A DNA stretch of 12,801 nucleotides from Proteobacteria bacterium CAG:495 (lineage in GTDB: Bacteria > Pseudomonadota > Alphaproteobacteria > RF32 > CAG-239): the NCBI GenBank assembly GCA_000432275.1, contig HF995321.1, positions 55,795-68,595 of the forward strand, given 5' to 3'. The position numbers and the translations under genes were made by a program. The notes under the pieces are model-generated. The model searched no databases, had not been told where the DNA came from, and was given only the letters and a program-made list of their open reading frames with translations. Of this stretch, positions 5,340-12,560 are shown in pieces; position 1 is the first letter of the stretch, and every line of letters starts with the position of its first letter.

Positions 5340-6452
5340 TTATTGCCTGCCGTCAAACATAATCAGTGAGTTGCCTTTGATTTCCTGAGCTTTTTTTACG
5401 GCAAAAATAGCCTGCTCTATCAATTTTTTGGCCGACCTTGCCGGATCCGGAAAAACCGTAACGCCCATGCTGGTAATCACCTCATGCGTGTTAAAGTTGT
5501 CCGTAACCCCTTCCTGAAAGACCGATTTGATTTTAGCCAGTTCGATTTCCAGATTCGTTTCATCGATGATGTCCGGCATCAAAACCCAAAACTGATATTT
5601 CAGCCCGCGCGCCACCGTGTAATTTTTACGCATACTCAAAACCAGCGTGGTCGACAGCTTTTTCAAAACATAATCTTCCAAATTCAGTTTCCTGAAAACG
5701 TCAATATTGTCAATGCTGATGGCAGCTACCGCAATCATATCCTTAGGCAGCCGGACGTCTTTGTAGTTTTCGTTGTTGACGGCCATTTGAACCCTGTCTT
5801 CAAATAAAAAGAAGTTCGGCAGACCGGTCAAATCGTCGTACAAATTATTAAACAGCGGCTTATCTTCCTTCAGCCGATGGCTGCTCAACAAAATAAAAGA
5901 AAAATGCGCCGTATCCGGCAGATAAACCGCCTGAAAATCTATCGGAAAGATTTTATTGTTGGCCGTTTTCAGCCGAATGTTGAGTCTTTTGCCGTCAGTC
6001 AGCATTTCGCCGATATTTTCGGCCAGCGTATTCCAGTCGCTTTTGTCGACGTAAGAAAGAAAATTGTCACCGATAGCCTGACGGCTCATACCGATTTCCA
6101 AAATTTCCTTTGCCGTTTTGTTCAGATAAACAATCTTGTCGTCGCTGACGATAACGACAATTCGGGCCGAACTCTCCAAAATGCTGTTTATCATATCGCC
6201 GAGATTAACGTCGATATCCTGCCCGAAGGTTATCCGCCGGGGTTCTTCCGCCATATTGGGAGCTTGCTGCAAAATCTGGCCGTCTCCGGCCTGAGCGCCG
6301 GAATTTTCCAACGCATCCAAATCGATATTGTAACGGGAAGCATCGTCTAAAATGCTTTCGTCGGTAAAAACAGCAGGGTGCAGATTGCTCCCGCCTTCAA
6401 GAGAAAGCCGGCTCACATCAATAGTATCAGCACTTTGCGTTGTTTTATTCAT
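5340..6452 (-). CDS. PAS domain protein with degenerate GGDEF domain
   Basis: This 370-residue protein has three parts. Residues 1-75 are polar and probably disordered. A PAS-like sensor domain spans about 85-192 (ILESSARIVVIVSDDKIVYLNKTAKEILEIG). A GGDEF-type fold spans about 205-369, opening with the classic YDDLTGLPNFFLFEDRV. GGDEF domains make cyclic di-GMP from two GTP, but the active-site motif here reads LKYQF (284-288) in place of GG(D/E)EF, and no RxxD inhibitory site is seen upstream. The domain is therefore very likely inactive and may act as a binding or dimerisation module. There is no membrane segment or signal peptide. The ribosome binding site is weak (AAGAA region). The gene is divergent from the pseudokinase gene and shares its 136-base upstream region, suggesting joint regulation. 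Confidence 0.85.
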   Translation of the reverse strand: MNKTTQSADTIDVSRLSLEGGSNLHPAVFTDESILDDASRYNIDLDALENSGAQAGDGQILQQAPNMAEEPRRITFGQDIDVNLGDMINSILESSARIVVIVSDDKIVYLNKTAKEILEIGMSRQAIGDNFLSYVDKSDWNTLAENIGEMLTDGKRLNIRLKTANNKIFPIDFQAVYLPDTAHFSFILLSSHRLKEDKPLFNNLYDDLTGLPNFFLFEDRVQMAVNNENYKDVRLPKDMIAVAAISIDNIDVFRKLNLEDYVLKKLSTTLVLSMRKNYTVARGLKYQFWVLMPDIIDETNLEIELAKIKSVFQEGVTDNFNTHEVITSMGVTVFPDPARSAKKLIEQAIFAVKKAQEIKGNSLIMFDGRQ

Positions 6453-6522
6453 TATAAATTGGTTCTTATTAATGTTACTTTATCTTAATTCTGATTTTAT
6501 TAAAACACAATCCAAAAAATCT

Positions 6523-6553
6523 TTGCAGTTTATTAATAATCTTACTTTATACT
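6523..6553 (+). promoter_or_regulatory. Predicted promoter of the pseudokinase gene
   Basis: TTGCAG (6523-6528) is followed 19 bases later by TATACT (6548-6553); the -10 is good and the spacer is long. Read on the other strand, the same six bases (CTGCAA) lie 18 bases from TTTAAT (plus 6499-6504), a candidate promoter for the divergent PAS gene. Both assignments come from pattern only. Confidence 0.42.
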
Positions 6554-6588
6554 GTCACATATCTAAGAAAAACTTGGAAGAATTCAAG

Positions 6589-8613
6589 ATGGCCGAAGAA
6601 GAAACCGCGGCACCAGCCTCGGAACCCATTAATTCTCCAGCAGAAATTGCTGAAACTTATGTTGTCAAAGAGCGGTATGAAATCAAATTTGACAAAGCTT
6701 TGCCGCACCTGAACGCCAATGGTGCTCTGGCCTATCAGGTTGTTGATAAAACCAACCCGCAGCGTGAGCTCTTTGCCCTGATTTGCGACAACCAGTTTCC
6801 TCCGCGGCTGTCAATGCTTCCGTATCTCAAATCAATTGACCATCCCAATCTGCTCAAACTGGTAGAATACGGTATTGTCGACTATGCTCCCCGCAAGTCG
6901 CACAATATGGCGCTGATTTACAAAAAACCGGCAGGTCCCCGGATTGATTCTTTCTCCGGCGAAGAAACCCCGCTCCGAAACAGTTTTGAACGCTTCAAAT
7001 CCGTTCTCCTGTCAATCGTCTCCGCCTGCGAGAGCCTGAAAGGCTATCATCTCACACATCGCGCCATCCGCTTGGACAACATCTACTATAAAGATTCCTC
7101 CCGCAACGAAGTGGTTATCGGCGACTGCGCCGCTTCTTTCCCCTCGTTGTTTCAACCTGCGGCTTACGAAACGATACAAAACACGCTTTGCATCCCGCAG
7201 GGACGCGGCAACGGCAAAGCTTCCGACGACATTTACGCCGCCGGCGTTGTTATGCTCAGCCTGCTGCTGCAAAAAGAACTTGCGGCAGAACTTTCCGCTC
7301 CCGAAATCTTACGGCAAAAACTCAAAAAAGGAACCTACCTGAGTCTTTTGGGCAATGAACGTATCCCCAACCAATTCAGCGGTATCCTCAAAGCCATACT
7401 GAATGATAATGAAGAACACCGCTGGAATTATCTTCAGATTTACAACCATCTTGAGGGAAAACCCAATTCTTTTGCCCAAACCGAAAGCAACGAACGTTCT
7501 ATGCGGGCGTTGAACCTCAACGGCGAAAAAATCTATACCGCCCAGCATGCCGCCATCGCAATGCACAGTGCGCCGCAGGAAGCGCTTGCCCTCATTAAGT
7601 CGGGAAAATTGCTGGAATGGATAAAAAACGGGCTGGAAAACGAAAAACTATACAACAAAATGGAAAAGCTTCTCCGCGGAGACCCTGAAAACAAAGACGA
7701 AAATCCTTTTCTGGTCTCGCAGGCTTGTATTTTGCTGGACTGCACCCTGCCCATAAAATCCGGAGAACTGTACATCTTTCCCGAAGGTATCCCCAAAGGA
7801 ATATTTTATTACCTCCGTACCGAGCAGGACTTAAAAGACTTTCAGGCGTTGCTGTCGGGAGATTTGATTAAAATATGGTATCAGGAACAACCGTCGTCGC
7901 GCGCTCCCGCTAACAGCAGCGAATTCAAAATCTATGTCAACCGCAAAGATTTCGGCTACGGAATAGACCGCATTATGTATGACTTCGACGACGACCTGCC
8001 GTGTACCAGCCCCCTCCTCGGCGACGAATTTGTCAATACTCCCGCAAAGGTTCTGCGGGCGCTTGACCGCAACTATGCCGCCAACAAGGAACGTCCGCCT
8101 TATGACCGTAACATAATCGCTTATCTGCGTTGCAAAATGGGCAAAAAAATCGACGGCATTCTCACCGATTTGAATTCCCGGCAGGAAGCTCTGCAAAACA
8201 GCGCCATTATCCGCCTTTATGCCAATATCCAAAACAAAAACGGTCCGGTGCAGCTGCTGAATCTGACTCTGTGGCTGATAAACAGCGCCAAGCCGATAAT
8301 TAAAACTTATCATAACCTCAAATATCAAAAATACCTTGAACGGGAACTGATTAAAATATCAAAGTCCGGCAAGGTTATTGAACTCTACAACATACTCGAA
8401 AATGAAGAAGCCCGTCAGAAAGACCGCAGTGAATATTCCGCGGCCGTAAAAGAAATAAGCCTTCTGCTGCATGACCGCAACCGGATAGCCAACGGCGGTG
8501 CCAAGCTTGATGAAGAAGCCAAAGAACTCGCTTTGCGGTTCGTTTCTGTTCTTTCCATCCTGACCATGGTCACTTCTTTTATTTTCAGCTTGATTCATTG
8601 GGTGATAAAATGA
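6589..8613 (+). CDS. Tail-anchored pseudokinase-like protein
   Basis: This 674-residue protein begins with a region resembling a Ser/Thr protein kinase fold (about 28-292). HPNLLKLVEYG (85-95), HRAIRLDN (157-164, in place of HRDxKPxN), GDC (178-180, in place of the DFG region), SDDIYAAGVVMLSLLL (212-227, the helix F Asp) and EEHRW (275-279) occur in kinase order. The Gly-rich loop and the VAIK lysine are not recognisable and the HRD aspartate is Ala159, so phosphotransfer is unlikely. A long helical region follows (about 310-645) with no domain I can name. A hydrophobic segment at 648-673 ends at the stop: a tail anchor, leaving the bulk in the cytoplasm. GGAAG (6576-6580) eight bases before the ATG at 6589 sets the start; an in-frame extension back to 6352 would overlap the divergent gene. 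It overlaps the next gene by four bases. Confidence 0.82.
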   Translation: MAEEETAAPASEPINSPAEIAETYVVKERYEIKFDKALPHLNANGALAYQVVDKTNPQRELFALICDNQFPPRLSMLPYLKSIDHPNLLKLVEYGIVDYAPRKSHNMALIYKKPAGPRIDSFSGEETPLRNSFERFKSVLLSIVSACESLKGYHLTHRAIRLDNIYYKDSSRNEVVIGDCAASFPSLFQPAAYETIQNTLCIPQGRGNGKASDDIYAAGVVMLSLLLQKELAAELSAPEILRQKLKKGTYLSLLGNERIPNQFSGILKAILNDNEEHRWNYLQIYNHLEGKPNSFAQTESNERSMRALNLNGEKIYTAQHAAIAMHSAPQEALALIKSGKLLEWIKNGLENEKLYNKMEKLLRGDPENKDENPFLVSQACILLDCTLPIKSGELYIFPEGIPKGIFYYLRTEQDLKDFQALLSGDLIKIWYQEQPSSRAPANSSEFKIYVNRKDFGYGIDRIMYDFDDDLPCTSPLLGDEFVNTPAKVLRALDRNYAANKERPPYDRNIIAYLRCKMGKKIDGILTDLNSRQEALQNSAIIRLYANIQNKNGPVQLLNLTLWLINSAKPIIKTYHNLKYQKYLERELIKISKSGKVIELYNILENEEARQKDRSEYSAAVKEISLLLHDRNRIANGGAKLDEEAKELALRFVSVLSILTMVTSFIFSLIHWVIK

Positions 8614-9089
8614 GTACTCTTCCCAAAAAAAATTCTCGCAAACCAAATCCCGTGACGCGTCTCTCCACATTTCAAAAATGGCTGATGTTTCTTGGGATGT
8701 TTGTTTTGATTTTTACGACTTTGCCTGCGGTTATCGTCATTTTCATCGGGCTGTTGCCGACAATCACCGTTGTCATTACCGACCCCAAGAATACGACTAA
8801 ACTTATTGTAATCGGCTGTTTCAATATGTCCGGCGTCTTCTTCTGCATAATGAGCATCATTGACCAGTTTAACCTGCGGGAAGCGTTTTTTATTGTGGGA
8901 AATATTTTCAATTTGGTGATTATGCTGGGATCGGCAGCCTTGGGAGCCATTTTGTATTACGAACTTCCCAACATTTTTATTGCCTTGTCTAAACTTTCGG
9001 CACAAAAAAGGCTGAAAGCCATTGATTCCAAACTTGAAAAACTGGCCCTCGACTGGGGACAGGATACAATCGATTCTCAAAAAAAGTAA
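8610..9089 (+). CDS. Multi-pass membrane protein, partner of the pseudokinase gene
   Basis: I do not recognise this 159-residue protein. A basic N-terminus (PKKNSRKPNPVTR) precedes hydrophobic stretches at about 24-56 (long enough for one or two spans), 63-85 and 93-118. The rest is an amphipathic, charged C-terminal tail with helix-forming sequence (SAQKRLKAIDSKLEKLALDWG). The ATG overlaps the TGA of the pseudokinase gene as ATGA, a classic arrangement for coupled translation. An in-frame TTG at 8598 is a less likely start. The coupling and the tail anchor of the upstream product suggest that the two proteins meet in the membrane. A strong terminator follows at 9090-9121. Confidence 0.8.
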   Translation: MSTLPKKNSRKPNPVTRLSTFQKWLMFLGMFVLIFTTLPAVIVIFIGLLPTITVVITDPKNTTKLIVIGCFNMSGVFFCIMSIIDQFNLREAFFIVGNIFNLVIMLGSAALGAILYYELPNIFIALSKLSAQKRLKAIDSKLEKLALDWGQDTIDSQKK

Positions 9090-9121
9090 AAAAAAGAGCC
9101 CTGTAAACCAGGGCCTTTTTT
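9090..9121. terminator. Bidirectional rho-independent terminator
   Basis: GCCCTG (9098-9103) and CAGGGC (9109-9114) form a GC-rich six-pair stem with a five-base loop. An A run lies to its left and a T run to its right, so it can end both the plus-strand membrane gene and the minus-strand rpoH transcript, whose stop lies 14 bases to the right. Confidence 0.88.
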
Positions 9122-9134
9122 AACAATGTTTCTT

Positions 9135-10010
9135 TTAATTCAAAATACCGACGTTTTTCCTTATCTTCTTAATTGAATTTAATTCAATTTGCCTGACTCT
9201 TTCTTTCGAAATATGATAAACTTTGCTTAAATCGTCCAAGGTTACTGCCTTCTCGCACAAACGGCGTTTAAACAAAATGTCCTTTTCCCTTTTGTTCAAA
9301 CACCCCAAAGCCTGATTAAAAAGCTTCTTCCGGTACTGCATTGTTTCGGAATAAGCCAAAACCTCTTCCTGATTCGGCTTGTTGTCGGCAATAAAATCAA
9401 GCCATTCGGTACCGCTGTCGGAAGATGCGTCAATAACCGTATTTAACGAACCGTCATGAGACTTCAGGCGCATATTCATATCCGTCACGTCCTGAACGCT
9501 GACATCCAGAGAATTCGCTATGCTGCTCAAAATTTTGGGAGAAAGCTCTCTGTCGTCGGTAAGGTTCAGTTTATTTTTGATTTTTCTTAAATTGAAAAAC
9601 AGTTTTTTCTGGGCTGCCGTTGTACCTATCTTCACCAACGACCATGAATTCAGTATGTATTTCTGAACCGAAGCCTTAATCCACCATAAGGCGTATGTCG
9701 AAAAACGAAAGCCTTTTTCCGGCTCAAATTTCTGAATGGCATACAACAGGCCGATGTTTCCTTCCGAAATCATCTCGGCTGTCGGCAAACCGTAACCTTT
9801 GTATTTTGATACGACTTTAACCACCAAACGCAAATGCGAGGTGACTAAAATTTGAGCAATGTTGGGATCTTTGGTCTTCTGATATTTGACCGCCATTTCA
9901 TATTCGTCTTCCTGAGAGAGAATGGGATACTGTCGGATTCTCTGCAGGTATCTCACCATGTTAATTTCGGGAGAAAAGTCAATTCCGTTCAAACCGAGGG
10001 CGTTATCCAT
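9135..10010 (-). CDS. rpoH: RNA polymerase sigma-32 factor RpoH
   Basis: RpoH directs RNA polymerase to heat-shock promoters. The 291-residue protein has all the expected regions in order: an N-terminal ILSQEDEYEMA segment (30-40), core region 2 with LVTSHLRLVVKVV (55-67), GYGLPTAEMISEGNIGL (72-88) and FRFSTYALWWIKASVQKYIL (101-120), then NSWSLVKIGTTAAQ. The RpoH box QKKLFFNLRK (134-143) separates it from other group-2/3 sigma factors. Region 4 (about 232-286) ends with the helix-turn-helix LDDLSKVYHISKERVRQIE. The length fits the family. AGGAG about seven bases before the ATG sets the start. It lies downstream of the rluD-like gene on the same strand with 152 bases between them, including a DnaA box and a palindrome. 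I could not identify a convincing promoter there. Transcription ends at the shared terminator 9090-9121. Confidence 0.97.
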   Translation of the reverse strand: MDNALGLNGIDFSPEINMVRYLQRIRQYPILSQEDEYEMAVKYQKTKDPNIAQILVTSHLRLVVKVVSKYKGYGLPTAEMISEGNIGLLYAIQKFEPEKGFRFSTYALWWIKASVQKYILNSWSLVKIGTTAAQKKLFFNLRKIKNKLNLTDDRELSPKILSSIANSLDVSVQDVTDMNMRLKSHDGSLNTVIDASSDSGTEWLDFIADNKPNQEEVLAYSETMQYRKKLFNQALGCLNKREKDILFKRRLCEKAVTLDDLSKVYHISKERVRQIELNSIKKIRKNVGILN

Positions 10011-10089
10011 CTTAGTACTCCTGTTTTTGTTAAAACTGAGTAGTTCGAGTGTTAGTCCGCGTCACTTAAAATCGACAGACTCAAACTTA

Positions 10090-10101
10090 GAGAAATTTCT
10101 C
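10090..10101. promoter_or_regulatory. 12-bp palindrome upstream of rpoH
   Basis: GAGAAATTTCTC is a perfect 12-bp palindrome, about 80 bases upstream of the rpoH start. The overlapping decamer ATTTCTCAAA (10095-10104) recurs at 10169-10178 in the end of the rluD-like gene. It could be an operator for a dimeric regulator; no family can be assigned. Confidence 0.3.
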
Positions 10102-10129
10102 AAAAGCGCAACCTAGCTATTAGTTATAG

Positions 10130-10138
10130 TTATCCACA
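10130..10138 (+). promoter_or_regulatory. Perfect DnaA box between rluD-like gene and rpoH
   Basis: TTATCCACA at 10130-10138 matches the consensus DnaA box exactly and is followed by GG and a T-rich tract. It lies about 120 bases upstream of rpoH. The flanking ATCCACAGGA is shared with the third 9-mer of the array upstream of dnaB. Binding by DnaA is inferred. Confidence 0.5.
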
Positions 10139-10162
10139 GGATTTTTTTCTTTTTTTGATATT

Positions 10163-11137
10163 TCAAAGATTTCTCAAATTATCCATCAACTCTTTGAAAT
10201 CTAAAGGAAGTTCAGATGAAAACTGCAACGTTTTTTTCGTTTTCGGATGAATAAAACCTAAAGATAGGGCATGTAATGCTTGCCGCGGAAAATTATTTAT
10301 ATATAATCTTGCGCTCTCATTTACCCCTTTTGCATTTATTTTTTTGTTCTTTTCATAAAGCTGATCGCCGATAAGGTTGCACCCCAGAGAACTCATATGT
10401 ACGCGAATCTGATGGGTACGGCCGGTCTCCAGATTGCACTGTACCAAGCTGGCCAAAGACTTAAAAACCTCCAGAGTTTTGTAATTGGTAATTGCGTTTT
10501 TGCCGTTTTTCTTCACAATCGCCATTTTTTTACGATCATACGGACTGCGGCCGATAAGCGTTTCGATTCTGCTGTTTGTCGGATTCGGCACCCCGAAAAC
10601 CAAAGCATAATAAGTCCTTTCAATAGAATGTCTGGCAAACTGTTCGCACAGGTTTTTATGTGCCGTGTCATTTTTGGCCACAACCAAAAGCCCTGATGTA
10701 TCCTTATCGATTCGATGGACGATTCCCGGGCGCTTGACACCGCCGATACCCGACAGCCGGCCTTGACAATGGTGCAGCAAAGCGTTAACCAGCGTTCCCC
10801 GGGGCGACCCCGGCGCCGGATGCACCGTCATTCCCGCCGGCTTGTTTACCACCACCAAATCATCGTCTTCATACACGATTTCCAAAGGAATGTCTTCCGG
10901 CTCGGGCACCGCGTCTTCCGGTTCCGGAATAATCAGCTGATAGGTTTCGTTTTCTCGAACCTTGCAGGAATTGTCTTCAATGACCGCACCGTTGCAGCTG
11001 ACGTTTCCCTCATTCAGCAACCGCTGAATTTGAGAACGCGAGATGTCGGGAAAACTGGCGGTCAAAAATTTATCGATTCGCCAGCCGTTATTTTTTTTGT
11101 TAACTATTGCTGTGTTATAAATATCGGTATCTGCCAT
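10163..11137 (-). CDS. rluD: RluA-family 23S rRNA pseudouridine synthase (RluD-like)
   Basis: This enzyme converts specific uridines of 23S rRNA to pseudouridine; RluD acts on helix 69. The 324-residue protein has an N-terminal S4 RNA-binding domain (about 17-75, with RIDKFLTASFPDISRSQIQRLL), a linker rich in Pro and Glu, and the RluA catalytic domain. That domain includes VVNKPAGMTVHPAPG (96-110), the catalytic motif HRIDKDTSGLL (Asp144) and ETGRTHQIRVHMSSLG further on. Length and domain order fit RluD/RluC; RluD is preferred because of the S4 domain and the neighbouring rpoH, a common alphaproteobacterial pairing. ATG 11143 (MTM) is an alternative start, but the only upstream purine run (AAAG) is better spaced for 11137. 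It is divergent from a DUF6476-like gene. Confidence 0.94.
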   Translation of the reverse strand: MADTDIYNTAIVNKKNNGWRIDKFLTASFPDISRSQIQRLLNEGNVSCNGAVIEDNSCKVRENETYQLIIPEPEDAVPEPEDIPLEIVYEDDDLVVVNKPAGMTVHPAPGSPRGTLVNALLHHCQGRLSGIGGVKRPGIVHRIDKDTSGLLVVAKNDTAHKNLCEQFARHSIERTYYALVFGVPNPTNSRIETLIGRSPYDRKKMAIVKKNGKNAITNYKTLEVFKSLASLVQCNLETGRTHQIRVHMSSLGCNLIGDQLYEKNKKINAKGVNESARLYINNFPRQALHALSLGFIHPKTKKTLQFSSELPLDFKELMDNLRNL

Positions 11138-11146
11138 TGTCATTCT

Positions 11147-11175
11147 TTAACAAATTATCTTTAGGAAAACATAAT
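11147..11175 (+). promoter_or_regulatory. Predicted promoter of the DUF6476-like gene
   Basis: TTAACA (11147-11152) and CATAAT (11170-11175) are exactly 17 bases apart; each differs from consensus at one base. The start site would be near 11182, with a leader of about 28 bases. It overlaps the predicted promoter on the other strand. Confidence 0.62.
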
Positions 11176-11198
11176 ACGGTTAATTTACTAACTTGCAA
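11171..11198 (-). promoter_or_regulatory. Predicted promoter of the rluD-like gene
   Basis: On the minus strand TTGCAA (plus 11193-11198) and TATTAT (plus 11171-11176) are 16 bases apart. Its -10 occupies almost the same bases as the -10 of the plus-strand promoter, so the two may compete for polymerase. The leader would be about 27 bases. Confidence 0.48.
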
Positions 11199-11209
11199 GT
11201 GAGATAAAC

Positions 11210-11497
11210 ATGGATAAGCTCAAATTAATCAAAGCCGTCGTCTGCATTCTGACCTTTTTGTTGGTCTTCGGAACGCTTGTGCTGCTTGGTGCCATCTACA
11301 AAAAGACCCGCCGCAGCCCCGCAGCCGTTCCTGAAATCACGGCGTCTCTCGACCAGCCTGCCGGCAGTATTGTTGCCGACTACAAAATTATCGGCGATGA
11401 AATGTACGTCCTCATAAAAAACGGCGGCATTTCCGACCGCATCATCATTTATAACCGCCAGCTGGGCAAAACAGCTGCCACCATCACTCTTAACTAA
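11210..11497 (+). CDS. Small single-span membrane protein, DUF6476-like
   Basis: This 95-residue protein has a basic start, one hydrophobic segment (about 7-29, KAVVCILTFLLVFGTLVLLGAIY), a basic stop-transfer stretch (KKTRR) and a C-terminal part of about 60 residues predicted to be beta-rich (IVADYKIIGDEMYVLIKNG, then DRIIIYNRQLGK). This layout, and its position divergent from an rluD-like gene next to rpoH, resembles the DUF6476 family of Alphaproteobacteria. The family assignment is from memory of its pattern and is tentative; no function is known to me. A GTGAG-like site lies shortly before the ATG. The following gene starts 11 bases after its stop, so the two are probably cotranscribed. 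Confidence 0.78.
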   Translation: MDKLKLIKAVVCILTFLLVFGTLVLLGAIYKKTRRSPAAVPEITASLDQPAGSIVADYKIIGDEMYVLIKNGGISDRIIIYNRQLGKTAATITLN

Positions 11498-11508
11498 AGG
11501 TCTTTCCT

Positions 11509-12471
11509 ATGATTGAACAAAATCCGAATATTGAATTTGACCTCGAAACAGAAATTTTGAACACTGACTTCAGCGCCGGTTCTATTGATTTGGAAAACGA
11601 CAACGAACCCAATCAGCCGATGCCGACCTCGCCCGACGACCAAGACGAATTTGACCGTTTGCTTGACGAGTTTATCAACAACCAGTTGGAAGAAGCCGCC
11701 GACAATCAGCTCGACATCTTGGAAAACACCAAAGCCCAAAAACCGTTGCGTGAACAAATAGAAGAAGAGGAAGAAGCCGTCAGCCACCTGTATCAGGAAG
11801 AACGCCAGCTTTATGACGCATACAAAAACTTCACTTCCGCAATCAAAACCATGGCTCTCCAATCCGGAAAAGACGAACCCGAATTTTCCTTTTCTCCGGC
11901 GGAGCTTTACTCCCGGTTCCGGCCTTCCCGCGGCAGGCTGATGAACAATGACATCCTGAAAGGATGGGAGATTATGCTCGACTGCCAGGCCACTCGCCTC
12001 TCCAGTCTGCCTGCACATCCCTCCGATGAGCAAATTCTCGAATTCGCAGAAAAAACAACTGACGAAACTCTGCAAATGGCCTTAATTTCCTATGTTGAAA
12101 TCCTTATTGAAATGGAAGGCTGCGAAATCAACTACAATCAGAGGAAAGCAAAAGCCGAAAAACGCAAAATCGAACGCCAGATTTACGAAGAACACCAACA
12201 CCGGCTCGAAAGAATGAAAAAATACATCAACGCTATTGAAGCAAAAAAATTCCCCATTGATGCCGAGCGCCTGGTCAACAACTTTTTCAAAACAGCCAAA
12301 AAAGATCCCGACGGCGCGCAAAAAATTCTTGAGAACAATCCCGCAACCTATGCCCCGATTGAAGTTGACAAGATTCCGCCGCGCTTTTTCGGAATGATTA
12401 AACCCAAACCGGAAGACGGAATAAAAGTAAACCGTGAAATCGGAAAATTCTTAAAGAATTTGAAGGCATAA
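11509..12471 (+). CDS. Charged coiled-coil protein of unknown function
   Basis: I do not recognise this 320-residue protein. Residues 1-75 are very acidic and probably disordered (many Asp, Glu and Asn). A Glu-rich helix follows (REQIEEEEEAVSHLYQEERQ, 81-100), then a middle domain (about 105-205) with one motif-like stretch, SPAELYSRFRPSRGRL (129-144). A strongly charged helix at about 208-247 (RKAKAEKRKIERQIYEEHQH region) is a likely coiled coil. The C-terminus is basic, with PPRFFGMIKPKPEDGIK (290-306). No signal peptide or membrane span is seen. AAAGG (11496-11500) lies eight bases before the ATG and overlaps the stop of the preceding gene. There is no clear terminator after it, only a weak AGGC/GCCT hairpin near the stop. 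Confidence 0.78.
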   Translation: MIEQNPNIEFDLETEILNTDFSAGSIDLENDNEPNQPMPTSPDDQDEFDRLLDEFINNQLEEAADNQLDILENTKAQKPLREQIEEEEEAVSHLYQEERQLYDAYKNFTSAIKTMALQSGKDEPEFSFSPAELYSRFRPSRGRLMNNDILKGWEIMLDCQATRLSSLPAHPSDEQILEFAEKTTDETLQMALISYVEILIEMEGCEINYNQRKAKAEKRKIERQIYEEHQHRLERMKKYINAIEAKKFPIDAERLVNNFFKTAKKDPDGAQKILENNPATYAPIEVDKIPPRFFGMIKPKPEDGIKVNREIGKFLKNLKA

Positions 12472-12498
12472 AAGCCTAAACAAAAAGTACAAAAAATA

Positions 12499-12527
12499 TA
12501 GACAAAAACAAAAAACAGTGTTACTAT
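12499..12527 (+). promoter_or_regulatory. Predicted promoter of the right-edge gene
   Basis: TAGACA (12499-12504) and TACTAT (12522-12527) are exactly 17 bases apart in an A-rich stretch. The start site would be near 12534, giving a leader of about 27 bases that includes the AAAGAGG site. Confidence 0.55.
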
Positions 12528-12560
12528 AGTAAAAAATAAGGATTTGAAAGAGGTTCTGCT

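Noticed and set aside
5317..5348. AGGAG-like site and AGGC/GCCT inverted repeat on the plus strand
   Set aside because: No plus-strand reading frame with a start follows at the right spacing, and the repeat lies at the 3' end of the minus-strand gene. It is probably chance.
5484..6350. Plus-strand open frames opposite the PAS/GGDEF-like gene
   Set aside because: They are antisense frames without ribosome binding sites or family resemblance, while the minus-strand product shows clear PAS and GGDEF landmarks.
6352..6588. N-terminal extension of the pseudokinase reading frame with a hydrophobic helix (from ATG 6352)
   Set aside because: The extension covers the divergent gene's start and the promoter region, lacks a good ribosome binding site, and its hydrophobic stretch is the antisense of that region. 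GGAAG before ATG 6589 fits better.
11207..11220. DnaA-box-like TTATCCATG on the minus strand
   Set aside because: Two mismatches, and it falls in the first codons (Met-Asp-Lys) of the DUF6476-like gene, so the coding sequence explains it.
11494..12075. Long minus-strand frame of 193 codons opposite the charged protein gene
   Set aside because: Its Phe/Val-rich composition is what the complement of an Asp/Glu-rich coding strand gives. No start signal is seen, and the plus frame has a good ribosome binding site and operon spacing.
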